Source: Coffea arabica (lineage: Eukaryota > Streptophyta > Magnoliopsida > Gentianales > Rubiaceae). From it: a stretch of 64,000 nucleotides of DNA. Position 1 is the stretch's first letter. The number at the start of each line of letters is the position of its first letter. This document shows positions 34,843 through 47,100 of the stretch, one piece after another. A program made the translations under genes and the position numbers. Under the pieces are notes generated by a model, which saw nothing but the letters and a program-made list of their open reading frames with translations, was not told the origin of the DNA and ran no database searches. The DNA is taken from positions 2,604,001-2,668,000 of the forward strand of contig NC_092329.1 of NCBI RefSeq assembly GCF_036785885.1, in the 5' to 3' direction.

Positions 34843-36936
34843 TTAGAAGTGGTGACACAACCGCCACATTGCTGCAGCGATGGCGACAGCAGCGGCAATG
34901 GCCTGCGATCTGAACGCGTGCATGCACGAGGATGCTGCAGCACCGCTCTCCTCCAAATCTGCACCCTGGTATATCATGGTTCCGTTGATCAGCGGTGTGT
35001 TGTTGTCGTCATCGCCCGCCGGAGTTTGTGTTGATTTTTGGCTGCGGTTATATCACATGGTACATATATTATTAGCAAAAAGGTACGGCAGCCTTATTAA
35101 TAATAAGTAATTTCAAGTAGCATAGCATGCATGTTGTCAACTTGGATAAGGAACAAGGGACATGGCTATCAACTTGGGTTGCCAAAAGTTAATCGAAGTC
35201 GGGGTTTCCTGGCGCCAACTAAAATAGATTAGACAACCAGGCTGCATCTAATCTAATGGCACTGGAGCAGAGTTTTTGCCCACCAGGCTGTCCATCCATT
35301 CTCTTCAATGGCGTAAATAATTAGTAGTCAGTTGCCGTCCATCCAATTCTTTATCCCATCCCGTTTTCAATTTCCCATAAAAAAAAAAAAAAATGTCAAA
35401 ATTTTCAGGCTGACCATCAGCAGTTTGGTCTATGACAATATCACTTATATCACAATCAGCATGCACATATTGACCCCCCCAAATAATGACGACAATCCCA
35501 TCACCCATGCTTCACTCAAAGCTGGCAAAAGACTACTAAAGTTTCGATCAAACCTCCACCGAATTGTCTAAATTTTGGTTGACAAAACTTTTTTAGCCGT
35601 TGAACCGCAGAAACCTCCTCCAATTATTAGGTATACCGCACAATACTATAGTACTGTACTCCTGTAAATTCCCGATTCTGATTAACAAGTGATACTGTCG
35701 CTTTCATCAGCCCCCGCCCCCCAAACGACAGAGTTAGGAGAACATGGAGACAAGAATAGGCCTCGTAACGCGTGACATTTAAGGACCCAGTGGAAAAAAA
35801 AAAAAAACCGGATCAAGGCCTCACAAAATTAATTAATTAAAATCTCTCCCTAATTCAGATCGGTTCAATTCATATTTTTAAGTTGACAATTAAATTAAAA
35901 TCATACAAATTTATTATCTGAATATTCTGCGTAAATTTACGGCCATTACTGGGAGCGAGGGACTCAGAATTTACCTGGTGTTGGGAGGTGGGCAGAAGGT
36001 AATAATGTAGTCGGCGCCGGCACACGTGAAGATACTGGTCTTATCATCGTAGGCATAGCTATAGGCGCGCGGGCACGCGTTCTTGAACACCTGCGAGTAA
36101 CTGGATGGCTTGCACGTATCAGGAGTGTTATACGCGCCGCTGCAGCAATACTGAGCTTGCCCGAACGCCGCGCACGCGCTCTTGCACGCCACTTTCTCCC
36201 CGTCGCTGCTCGTGACCTTCAGGTCCGAAGGGCACGCCCCGTTCAAATCAACCACGCACCCCGTGGTTGTACAGTTGCCACCGGAGCCACCTTGCGGGAC
36301 CACCAGCATGGGGAGGTTGTAGCCGTCCACCAGGCTGACGTCATAGAAGTCCAAGCCACCGGCCCCGTCGAGCGTGAATTCAGCCAGGGTGGCGGGCAGA
36401 GCAGCGTTGCCGCCAGCACATTCTACCTTTCCGGAGCCACAATCCCCCGTGACGCAGCTGAAGTTGCCGGAGGAGGAGTCTCCCGTGCAGCGGGTCCGAC
36501 CCCAGAAGCGGCCACCCCAGGAGGAAGGTACTTGAATGGTCCTGGACTCTCCAACTTGAAGAGCAAAGCCGGTGGTGGAAAGCGGGGCAATTCCGGCATT
36601 GGACAAAATGCCGGGCCAAATTGTGTACTGGCACTTGTTTACTAATGTAAATGTTGCTGATGCATAAATTCCTGCGTTATCGTAGGACACGACAAATAAA
36701 TCCTGTTATGTGTGAAGCGCAAATGCATTGCACGGTTCAAAATTCTAATGAATGCTGTAAATAAGTAAGATGGACAATGTTTCGTTTAATTAGCATCAAT
36801 TTGATTCAAATTCCAGGCTAGTGAATGCTATGTTTCCTCTTCCGTGATTTTTGGAGCAAATTAGCTTGGGCTAGTTACCTGATGTGAATTGATTAATGAG
36901 TGTAAACAGCAGGGGGAATAAATAGAGTTGAGCCAT
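34843..36936 (-). CDS. Thaumatin-like protein with short hydrophobic tail (PR-5 family), copy 2
   Basis: Three exons on the minus strand: 36936-36879, 36671-35975, 35041-34843; 954 nt, 317 aa, all in phase. Signal peptide MAQLYLFPLLFTLINQFTSG; mature part starts near ATFTLVNKC. All 16 thaumatin cysteines are present, with signature SCVTGDCGSG, GRFWGRTRC, LAEFTLDG and DFYDVSLVDGYNLP. Exon 3 adds 66 residues, starting SQKSTQTPAGDDDNN and ending with an Ala-rich hydrophobic stretch (AIAAAVAIAAAMW) followed by RLCHHF. A GPI signal normally ends hydrophobic, so membrane or GPI attachment is less sure than for the first copy. The same intron positions (after the signal peptide, and after the last thaumatin Cys within TR/TS-QK) show a shared origin with the gene at 26384-28507. 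Confidence 0.93.
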
Positions 36937-37140
36937 GAATGATATCGTGCTACTACACTTGGAAAAATGGAAAGAAGGAGAAGGAGGTGGCGGCTTGAGA
37001 GGAGGAGACAATGGAAATCAACCTTCTTCTTCTGCTGCTATAGGAAAACTGGAAAGCAGGGGAAATGCAAGGGTGGTGGGGGGGGTGGTGTGAAGAGAGA
37101 GAGGGAGGGGGTTCTGGTGGGCAAGGATGGCCGCAGGGGT

Positions 37141-37151
37141 GTATATATAGA
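37141..37151 (-). promoter_or_regulatory. TATA-like box of the second thaumatin-like gene
   Basis: CTATATATAC on the minus strand lies about 205 bases upstream of the ATG, in a CT-rich leader context. Plausible core promoter, unverified. Confidence 0.4.
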
Positions 37152-38108
37152 GAATCAGAAGGTAGGAGCGATCGGTAGTTTTTGCAGTAGTGATGGGCCC
37201 CCATGAGACGAGGTGGGGGATGATGAATTTGGGCTGCCAGCGTCATTGAGTTTGTAACTGGCGCCGCCTTCCTCTGTTTTGTAAAGCAAGGCGTTCTCTG
37301 TTTTGTAAAGGCTACTTACTGCTCAGTATTAACAAGAAAGCCCTCTTCCTAAATTAACACTGCGATGTGTGCAGATAGCTTCCCAATTGGACACTTGCTG
37401 ATAAAATGGAATGGATTTAGCAAATATTAAATGGGCTTTCCAGTAAATTTAAGTCGTCATTTCAGGTTTGGAGTACACATTTTTACGTTTGCGGTTGTGG
37501 TGAATGATGCAGAAGTTAAAACGTTGTTTCTTGTTTTTAGTTTCAGCATTAGCGTACTGATACATGCATTACACTCTGCTCCACGATTGAAATTGACACT
37601 GTAGAGATTCGCAGCCCTTTGGCTTTGATGATGATAAGTGATAAGTGCATTTTCTTTCCTTTCTTTCTTTCCATTTGAGAAGAGAAATGGAAATGAAGAA
37701 GGACCAGTGTGTTTTGGGGGGGAGTGCATTTATCAGGAGGTCTGCCTTTCAGTCAAATTTGCCGTTTGTAAGAGACTCCAAACCAAAGTGCAAAAGTAAC
37801 ACGTACTGTAGAAGAAGAAGTTATGATGATCTGATGATTGTGTGGAACACGTACTATTTGTTTTGGGACCCAAGTCCAAAAATATATAGATGATGTTTGA
37901 CCCTTGGCAATGTGGTCAAGACACATGTTCTAATTTCTATACATCTCATTTTTACCGATATTTTACCTCAGCAGATTGGGGTGCTATATGTACTTAGTAT
38001 GTGGATTGAATATGTAATGTAGAGTACACGGAAAGCAAAGTTTAGAAGTAGCCGTATCTGCATCTACTTACAGATACAAAATTGAAATATTTGAAACGTT
38101 TAAGCTAG
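37152..38108. other. Intergenic, nothing recognised
   Basis: Upstream region of the second thaumatin-like gene. No other gene or element recognised. Confidence 0.4.
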
Positions 38109-38121
38109 AGACTCCTATCAC

Positions 38122-38408
38122 CAGGGAGGGGCTTAAGTCCCTCGTTGAACTGTAGGTGAGGTTCAAATCTCATATATAGCGAAAAAAATTTAAGAGTTGT
38201 GTCATAACACTCCCTTGATCTAGTTGGGTCTGTATACCCACTAGCCAGCGAAAAAAATCTAAGGGTTGTGTCATAACACTCCCTTGATCTAGTTGAGTCT
38301 GTATACCCACTAGCTCCTTACCACAGCCTCCTTAGGCTCCCCCTCTCCCTAGATTGGGATAGAGTAAGTTATACAAATGTATCATTGCTGACAAAAAAAA
38401 AGAAAAAA
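38122..38408 (+). mobile_element. tRNA-derived SINE with an internal tandem duplication
   Basis: The head has a B box (AGGTTCAAATCTC) after an A-box-like region, and the unit ends in an A-rich tail. It is flanked by a perfect 13-bp target duplication, AGACTCCTATCAC, at 38109-38121 and 38409-38421. Inside, a segment of about 70 bp starting AGCGAAAAAAAT and ending CCCACTAGC occurs twice in tandem (about 38178-38246 and 38247-38315) with few differences. Confidence 0.85.
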
Positions 38409-38421
38409 AGACTCCTATCAC

Positions 38422-39014
38422 AGCTTCCTAAAGATATTCTATGCGAGTATCATTATTCCCAATAACTTTAAGAAAAAAATGGGGGCAGACGCAGAACGTG
38501 ACATGTAAATGTTACATCAGTGGCTGTCTGCTTAAAATTTCTAATTGAAGAGGACTACTCTTATCAAATCAACAAAAAAACAAAACTGTTTGGAGGCACG
38601 AAGCGATAAGAGGAATGCTTGCAAGCATCAACTACCGGGTAGCTAGCTTAAATAATTAAAGCTCACTACTAGGATCCACCACAACAGTCGACTGCTATGC
38701 AATATGCTTTTTGGAACTGGTTTCACATGATAGAACCACAAGGAATCATGCCAATTAGCACTCTTAAAGTGTGTTTACCATTTTTTTTTTTGGGTTAAAA
38801 GAAAAAATTTCTTACTTAGAAAAGGGGCGAGATTTAAGAAGAGAAGAGGAGGAAATGGGATTAGAATCCATAACTTCTTCAAGATATTTTAGTTCAATTC
38901 GACATTGATCGAAACAGTTTTATGATCGAACTTAAGCGCATTTCTAAAGCCGATTAGAGAAAAAACAATCCAAGTTCAATAATATAATTGTCGCTGATTG
39001 GGCATGATGCAACC

Positions 39015-39058
<44 letters not shown>

Positions 39059-40840
39059 AAAATTTCAAATGTAACGCAAAGCTTTTTGAGTGTAGGGCTG
39101 GTTTTGAGGGGGGATAAAAACCCCATCCTGCAAAAGATAGGGCAACACAAAAAAGGGCGTAGATGTAGAAGAAAAAATCTCAAAGGATCAGTCGCTGTAG
39201 CGTAATTACATTGGCAATTTGGCTGTTATGCAAGCATTTAGAAGACATTTCTATCCATAGTGTGCCCGGAAACAACCGTCGGCTGGCCGTTGCTAAGGTC
39301 CCCACTTTGAAAGGCTAACCATTAAATAAAGAGGACCCTGTTGTCGTAGAGATATTGATCAAGAGATACACGAGCAGTTGAAGCCAAATTGGTATTTTCA
39401 GGAGAGCATTCAATCAATGATTCTGATTGTTTCTACAACCCACAGGAAATATGTAGAAAGCATGCCAATCACATTTGGTATTTCGATTAAATAAACAAAT
39501 TAATAAATTGGTTGAACAGATAAACATCATTGCTCAATACCACTAAACTTGGGGGGAAGAAGCTCCTGGCACAACGTTTGGTTCGTCTCCACAATCCAGT
39601 TAGCACACCACGAAACAGGAAATGTCAACGAGACCATATCATTATTGCTTTCCAAAAAAAAAGGGGATTTCGAGAATTGAAGTTACTGTGCTAGGTGGGA
39701 AAAATTGGCGGCTGAATGTAGCAGCAGTTGTAGTATTAAAACAGAAAGAATCCCCATTTGGTGATATTTTTTCCATCGACCAATTCGAGAGACTTCAAAG
39801 CTCAAAGATGCCATTCTTTCGGTGTCTCATCAAGTCCAATTGGGCTCCTCTGTTCTCTCTCACGGTCTCACCTAACCATAATATTACTATCACAATAAAA
39901 GAGTAAAGTAGATTGTTGGCGTCAAAAATCTTTTCATGTTTTTTAAAGCTCAATTTAAGCAAACAAATAATAATGTTTCATCAATTCATGCACTTGACGG
40001 ATGGGGTATCAATCGGATTACGACAATTACCAGTACTAGGAAGGCAGGCATGAAGGATCAAATTAGCAGACTAGGAGCTAACATTTGACTGTCAAGTGGT
40101 AGCTTAGTTTACCTGCATTTACGGTCTGTTTCTTCATTCGTTGAACTGCCGCCACCTTCTATTAATATTTAATAGGCGGCGGTAGTGCTTGCTTTGGTCC
40201 GGTTCAATTAAAATAATGAAGAGCACAGATTAGTAGTTCTTGGTGGAAAACAAAAAAAAGATGATGTGACGCGGGAGTTGTGTCGAGGCCAAACTCAGGA
40301 ATGACGGAGTGACGTTTCTCCATGCTTACCGGGCTACCTTCTTAAATGTATGAATATCTGTAAATTTTCCAGTGTTTGATTCCGATTTTAAATGTACAAC
40401 TTGGATTAGTATGCTTGTACCCGTTTGGAACTTGGATTAGTATGCTTGTATGTGGAAACCTTGGTCAAAACCAAATGGCTCATCCAATCCAATGCGCATT
40501 TTCCCATCCTATAATACGATTTTGACTCTTACCAGACATCGTCACAGGCTGAACTCTGAAGGCTTCCAGACAGAATCTGGTTTCAACTTTGAACATTGAA
40601 CTTAACTTGTAGAATCGTATTTGGCTAAAATAATGCTCCGTCGTCATGAAACTGCCACATTGGGACCGTAACTACTTCCGAAACGCCAACCAGCAACCAG
40701 GAGGAAACCGGGAGCTTTGACTGCTAATGAAGAAACATTTGTAGATTGTGTATGCGTAAATTAGCAGCCTTTGCCTCCCCACCAAAAATGCCACATTTCA
40801 GTGGCTTGTTTTTAAAAAAATCCAGGCGAGTGTGCTGTGC
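38422..40840. other. Intergenic DNA with simple repeats
   Basis: Contains a (TA)n microsatellite at about 39019-39053 and a hairpin at 40146-40185. No gene recognised. Confidence 0.4.
39019..39053. repeat. (TA)n microsatellite
   Basis: About 17 uninterrupted TA units. Confidence 0.85.
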
Positions 40841-41004
40841 ATCCGTTTGGTCCGGTGGTATGTTCAGTCCCCTCCGGACAATGATGGAGCCAAGGGGGGA
40901 CAGAGGGGGCCATGGCCCCCCCTAAGTTTTGAAAATTTTAATTCATAATATATAAATATGTGTGTAAAATAAAATCGGCCCCCCCTAAATTTTTACAATT
41001 TTAG

Positions 41005-41068
<64 letters not shown>
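41005..41068. repeat. Long (TA)n array inside the hAT element
   Basis: More than 30 TA units; a second shorter array is at about 41719-41746. Slippage-prone and probably variable between individuals. Confidence 0.85.
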
Positions 41069-41071
<3 letters not shown>

Positions 41072-41323
41072 TTAGTTATCTTTGAATTACTTTTTTTCTT
41101 CAGAAAAAGTTATTTATTTTTTATTGTACTAATTATTTAACTTTCAAAAATTAAACGTATAATTTGATGTTCCATAGTAAATTGACCCAATGTGATGTAT
41201 TAGAATAAAAAGACCCAATTCATAATTGTTAATGGGCTAAAAAGACCCAATTCATAATTGTAACTAGTACGTCTAAGAATAGAACTTCAATATTTTGAGC
41301 TCGACATTCCAAATCATCACGAA

Positions 41324-41647
41324 TTGCAAGAATTATCTGGTATTCATGAGTTATGTCAAGACTTGGTGAAGACAAGAAAATCAGTGATATATCCTCTTAT
41401 TGACAGATTTATTAGACTTGTTCTTACTCTTCCTATATCAACTGCAACTACAGAGCAGGCATTTTCAATTATGAAAATAATCAAGACAAAGCTCCGAAAC
41501 AAGACGGAAGATAATTTCTTGAATAATTGTCTAACTGTGTATATAGAAAAGGAAGTTGCTGAAAAATTTAGCAGTGATTCAATCATAGATGAATTTAGTT
41601 CTATGAAAGAGGGTAGAGCTCGATTTACTTCTAAAAAAAGATGTTGA
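41324..41647 (+). pseudogene. hAT transposase C-terminal fragment
   Basis: A 107-codon open stretch (MQELSGIHELCQDLVKTRKS at the start) contains the hAT dimerisation motif region IDRFIRLVLTLPISTATTEQ followed by AFSIMKIIKTKLRNK. This resembles the C-terminus of plant TTF/ZMYM1-type hAT transposases, which are normally several hundred residues long. The DNA-binding and catalytic parts are absent, so it is a relic. Confidence 0.85.
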
Positions 41648-41717
41648 AATTTCAAATTATGTTAACATAACTTTTATCTTTTTTCAATTGAAAATAGTTA
41701 CATTTATATTACACGGT

Positions 41718-41748
<31 letters not shown>

Positions 41749-42117
41749 CATAGGTGACATATTGGAGAGCATCTTCTCATAATGTGCAAATTGGATGGTT
41801 TGTGATGTTATAAGATGTTTAATCAAAAGTTATCTTTTTTGTTAATTTTTGTTATGACTATACCGCATATTTATGAATAGACATACCTTTATAATTAAAT
41901 TTAATATTTGATATTTTTAGATGTCATATATTTAAATAGAAGAAAATTATTTTGAACATAATATATTAAGATAATTTTATTAGGAAAAAATTTTGGCCCC
42001 CCCCCAAAAAAAATCCTGGCTCCGTCACTGCCTCCGGATTATTCCTGGACCTCCTTAGGTCCGCCCCCTCCCCCTTAGTGTAGGATAAAATAGGTTTATC
42101 GTCTCAAAAAAAAAAAA

Positions 42118-44115
42118 GAATGCGTCTTGTGGGCTTATCTTATCTCAATTGCATTTGTCCCCCACTTTGTAGACTCCATTTTCCCTCCTGCGGGGCCGGC
42201 CGACATGTTCTACGAGTTAGGTGCTAGAAAAACACACTAACATAAGATCATAAATACGTTAAGAGTTTTTTTTCTTTCTTTTTTTTGGGGTAGTGGTTGA
42301 TAAGTTATACTCCTTCCATCCCACTTTGATATGTTGCAACATCTACCTTTAAAGAAGATATTGATATCTGGTTTGGACATCAAACCCGATTTAGTTTCAT
42401 CCACACCACCAAAAATCACAAAAATATATAATAACCGGTTTACTCGATTTTGCCCTAGCTTTTACCTCTTTAATTTAGTCAATTTTGATTGATTTCTTGC
42501 TACAAAATTAGACCAAATTAGTGTGCAATCAACGGAAAATTCCTTCGCATTAGTAAGCTAGCTTTGTAAGGTAAGCAAGGAATTATTACAGGAAATACAT
42601 ATATGCATAAAAGACACTAATGTCTGTCTAATGAACCGAAGCTTGCCTTGCCATCACCGTAACAGCTGAGCAGATAAAAGTCCAAGATTGGCCGGAGGGA
42701 GTAGTAACTTAAAATGAGCCGCCAGTGAAAAAAACCCTGAATATCAGGTTTCTTTCCTTGATCATAGCTCTTGTGAAACCAATACTCCTGCTGTTAATTA
42801 ACTCCGGTTCATTTGACCCACTATTATTGCTCACATTTAATGGACCGCTCCAGGACATTATTGGTAGTAATATTATTGATTTAGTTTCAACCTTCTAGCC
42901 GGATGATGCTGCTACCGCAAAGGATACGTTCTTTTTCCCAGTCATAAATGGCGGAACCCATCCGGGCTGCCTGCCTTCCGAATGTACAGTGACATGAAAA
43001 AAATCATTTCACTGTAACCTTTTAATTTGACCTATTGCTTTCGTTATGCATTTTCAAAGAGAGAGTAGTGCGTGTTACGACTTTGGTGGTAGAAAGTAGA
43101 AACATCAATTGTGGAAGGACGCTCGCACGATTTTAGTTCCCGGTTTAGACAGACCATAGTAGATATTCAGGCCGATTTCATGCATGAGAACTCGAATACG
43201 CAAGGACTTCCTACACCAACGATAACGATATATATGTGGGATGTTACCTCTTTCTGAGGAGGAGGCTGAGTTAGATCAATGGACGACTACCGTGGATCGG
43301 ATGGTGAAAGCATCCCGGACCACGCCCATTGCCGTTAATTTTGAATATAAGCAGACGCATGACCACTCCTGTACCGAGTTTCGTCAGCGGATACACCAAA
43401 TTAGTGCTGCACATGATTCTTGCTTTAAAAAAAAAAATAGACAATTGAACATCAGAAAGGTTTTTGAAGTTCTCCTACCTAACTCAATTATCCAGTTCAC
43501 ACATCACACAGGACAGGTTTTAGCGTGTAATTTGCACCAAGTACTTTCCAATTGTCACCTTCTATTTGCAGAAAACATCTGCTCCGCCAAAACACTCTCT
43601 AAAGTCCAAATGGAGGGTCTCTAATTCTTCTTCCTTTTCTCATGCCTCGCTCTGTCCTTGCGTGATTTGCTGTGACGGGAAGACATGACAAAAAACAAAA
43701 AAGTTCAAAACATCATCAGATAGATTGGAGATTTCAACCGATACAAAAGAAGTCTTTGTCCTCGACTCGTGATCACATCACAATCGATGATATTAACAAA
43801 ATAAAAAGCCACCATCATATGGTCTTCAACAGGACAAACACCAATCCTTCAGTGTCTTTAACTTTCTTTCCTATTCTCCTCATAAGCAGTCCACCGCCTC
43901 CTCACTTTCTACGAAACCCTGTGGTACAGCAGTGACAATATAAAGATCCTGCGACGAAACTAAATATTACCCAAGGGAATTCTTCATTTCTATTTTCCCT
44001 TTTTACTGGATTAAACAGTATAAAAAATGGGATTTGATATGGCAGACCGTCATATTAGTGCTTGGACAGAACAGATAAATTAGACGTAGGTATACAGACT
44101 AGACAACTAAGTCAT
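42118..44115. other. Intergenic, nothing recognised
   Basis: Includes the presumed 3' flank of the minus-strand DarP-like gene. A 127-codon plus-strand ORF at 43241-43624 resembles no family I know. Confidence 0.4.
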
Positions 44116-47100
44116 TTATTCTATGGGAAGCTGCTTTACAAGGCTCCGAAGGAAACGAGTGAGGCGCCTTTTAGCACCCACGACCTTTGCTTCCACTTCT
44201 TCCCCCTTCTCTTCTGATTCTGAGCTGACCTGATGCTCTTGCATGACATGCACTTTCCTTACAAGCCTTCTTAGTTCCTATCAAGGAAATTGAGAAGCGT
44301 AGATGAAAACCGAGACAAATGTAATAGTCCAAGCACCATTACATAAAAAATTTAAACAACTCTGATCATTCTGAAAAGGTGATGCTGCGCTTATATCAAT
44401 TTGTCTGTAGCTTCACTGAATATCTACTAGCACAAATGTATTCAACGAGTGCCAAGCTTCTTATTTTCAGTTTCCCACAGCAGAAACATACACAAATTAC
44501 TTCTCTACACTGAGATGCAATATCACAAACACCGGGGAACCTCAAACATTCCAAAATTATATCACCAATCTTCTGAAATAATAGGAAATGACAAAGCATA
44601 GTTCCATCTGTACCAATATCTTCATATAAAGCAACTAAATATCATTTGTTAAATGAGGACACAAAGGAAAGTGAATACTGGACACGGAATCAAGCGGCAA
44701 ATAAATATCAAAGAGCCACTGAACTGCAACTAAGTTTTCGTGCATGGAATCCTTGGACAAGCTTTGGTTTTTTTTTTTTTTCCTTTTTTGGGTTGGTACA
44801 AAAGATAATAATATATTAAAAACTATTCTTGGACAATCTTCGCCAACTACTTGGAGGAATTGTCTTCCTCTTAATCAAGAAACCCAATTCCTTTCCTCTT
44901 CCTCAGATCTATCCAGACAAACCAACAGAGAACTGCAATTTAGCATTGCTTGTTAATTTTGAAGGAAATGCGCAAACTGTTTTTGGAACACAGGATAGTA
45001 TTCAGCAGTATCAACAAGCACCATATTATCACACACATAGCACTAGGAGAGTCATTGTCTTTCCAAGCTCAATTACCCACTTTTACGACAGACAGAGCCT
45101 TTCTTCTAGTAAACTACTCTCGTAATTACATATCACCAAGAAATCAATCAACTCCATAATTGGTCTACATGAAGCCAAAAGAAGGTAGAACCCGCACCAT
45201 TGCAATAACTGTGCAAGGTATCCCCAAGAAAAAGCCCCTTAAATTGAAGTGATTTAAAGCTTCACATGGGAAATCCCCATTAAGTGTCTCATGATTTCAT
45301 ATATCCAACTTGTAGTAGAATTCAATGACACATGAAATCCAGCAAACTTTGCATATATACCCAAATAATTTGATCTCAAGCCTTAAACCAAATCTCAGGC
45401 ATGAAACTAACACCCCCAATGTACAGAAGTTTTTCACCATGCTAGAAACTGATGATCACTAAATTGATAATTGACCCATAGGTCAATTCAGAATAACACG
45501 CTTGAAGTTCCCTATAACTATGTTTGACATGTATTTAGAGAAACTCAGAGTCTCAATTTTCAACCTTGCAACACTCAACAGTGTCCAGCCCTTGTTATCT
45601 TTAATTAAATTGCATGTGTTCAGTTTTCAATTTCACTGAAAGTTACTTGAGAGCCAAATTGATCATCCAATTGAAAATCAATGTTTAAAAAATAACCAAG
45701 TGATGGAAAAGAAAGAGACCTAACCTGACGGTCAAAATCAACGCTGTCAAGTGAGTAGATTTCATTCATAACATCAATATCTTTTTTGATCAATCCCTCA
45801 AACCATCTGGTTGTTATCTCAATGCAATACTCTGGATCCTGTAAACAAAAGCTAAGGAAAGTAAGACATTGGTGAAGTAAATCACTGTTCTTCACATGAT
45901 GCAGTTGATCTGAGTCAACAAAATCCAGAAAGGTAGGGCAATTCTTTTTAGTAATAAATCAAAACTAATTTCATTAAAAGACAGGAGAAGCATTGAGTTT
46001 TGCAGAGGATTCATGTCAGATTATTTTGCAACAGCATGAGAGGGAATATCCTATTATTTATGTCAGGTACCATAAGATAAGGAATAATTCACATCATGCC
46101 TTATTCTGATATAGCATAAGAGGGAAAGGTCATTCTATGTTCTGTAACATGTTCGTTTTGGCAATATGTTTACTTCAAATAACAGAAGAGGATGAGAAAA
46201 TGGAGGGAGAATCATAGCATCCAATATAAGTTCAAGTTATCGTGTAAAAGCCAGGGCATACATCTTCACACTCATCTTCAGTTTCTTCTGCTGTGTCATC
46301 ACTATCTTCAATTGCCTGTGCTTCTGGACCACATAAAGTTTGAAACTTGCCATTGTCGCCGTCCTTTGTGGCCTGGATTAACCCGTCCATCAATTCAGGC
46401 TCTACCTCTCGGAGCAGTCTTCCTGAAATGGAGATGAAAGACATCAAAATCTGTCCATTATACTAACTATCATTACAGATTTCTATGTGATCAGACAAAA
46501 ATAATGTCCAGTTTACTGAACAAAGAATTACTAAAACTATGCACAACAGCGAGCAGATTGAACAACATTTTTACCAGTTTGTTGTTATATACAGGAGGAA
46601 GGAGGAAAATCAATAAACAAACAGCAAAAACATGGTCATAAACTAATACAAGAATTGTTTCACTTCCTTTCTCTCTTCCCCTTTTCCTACTCAAAACGTG
46701 TAATCCTTCAATGATCCCCTGTTGTTTGTCAACAAGATTACATCCTATCTCTCATAAGAATGATGATATAACTTCTTTAAACTTGTCCCTACTTATTCAG
46801 TTCTCACTATCATTGAAACTTGTGACTTCCCTGCAGACAATATCAGGAATTCGAATCCAAATATGATGCTAGAGCTTTCCCTCACGAGGCACAAAGACTT
46901 TCCTTCACTGGAGATGCAAAATGTCAACGAGCCTTTCAATTCAGGACAACTAAGAGAAAAGATGCAAAGATCCACACATTGCCCTGCATGGCAACTAACT
47001 AGTGACCAAGTGACCAAACTTTTCTCCTCTATAATCAAACATTGCATGCCAACATTGCCTACATATCCGAATTAGTTGATATCAATGAACAACGAAATGA

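Larger units (their letters stand above)
40879..42030 (+). mobile_element. hAT DNA transposon remnant, internally deleted
   Basis: A perfect 8-bp target duplication CCTCCGGA (40871-40878 and 42031-42038) flanks terminal inverted repeats: CAATGATGGAGCCAAG on the left, and CAGTGACGGAGCCAGG as the reverse complement of the right. An 8-bp duplication and terminal CA...TG fit the hAT superfamily. Within it, 41324-41647 keeps the C-terminal dimerisation region of a transposase (LPISTATTEQAFSIMKIIKT). Everything upstream of that in the transposase is missing. It includes long (TA)n arrays. It cannot move on its own. Confidence 0.88.
40841..42117 (+). mobile_element. SINE interrupted by a hAT element
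   Basis: The left part has an A box (TTGGTCCGGTGG) like that of the extra head in the SINE at 33622. The right part (CCTCCTTAGGTCCGCCCCCT, then TAGGATAAAATAGG and an A tail at 42106-42117) resembles the 3' half of the SINE at 38122. The hAT element at 40879-42030 splits them. The outer target duplication is not clear, so the left limit is approximate. Confidence 0.6.

Noticed and set aside
34416-34964. 182-codon minus-strand ORF
   Set aside because: It overlaps exon 3 of the second thaumatin-like gene in another frame and is Ser/Pro/Phe-rich; the exon frame fits splice phases and this one does not.
36157-36645. 162-codon plus-strand ORF
   Set aside because: Antisense shadow of exon 2 of the second thaumatin-like gene.
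43241-43624. 127-codon plus-strand ORF
   Set aside because: No recognisable domain and ordinary intergenic composition; no splice partners seen.
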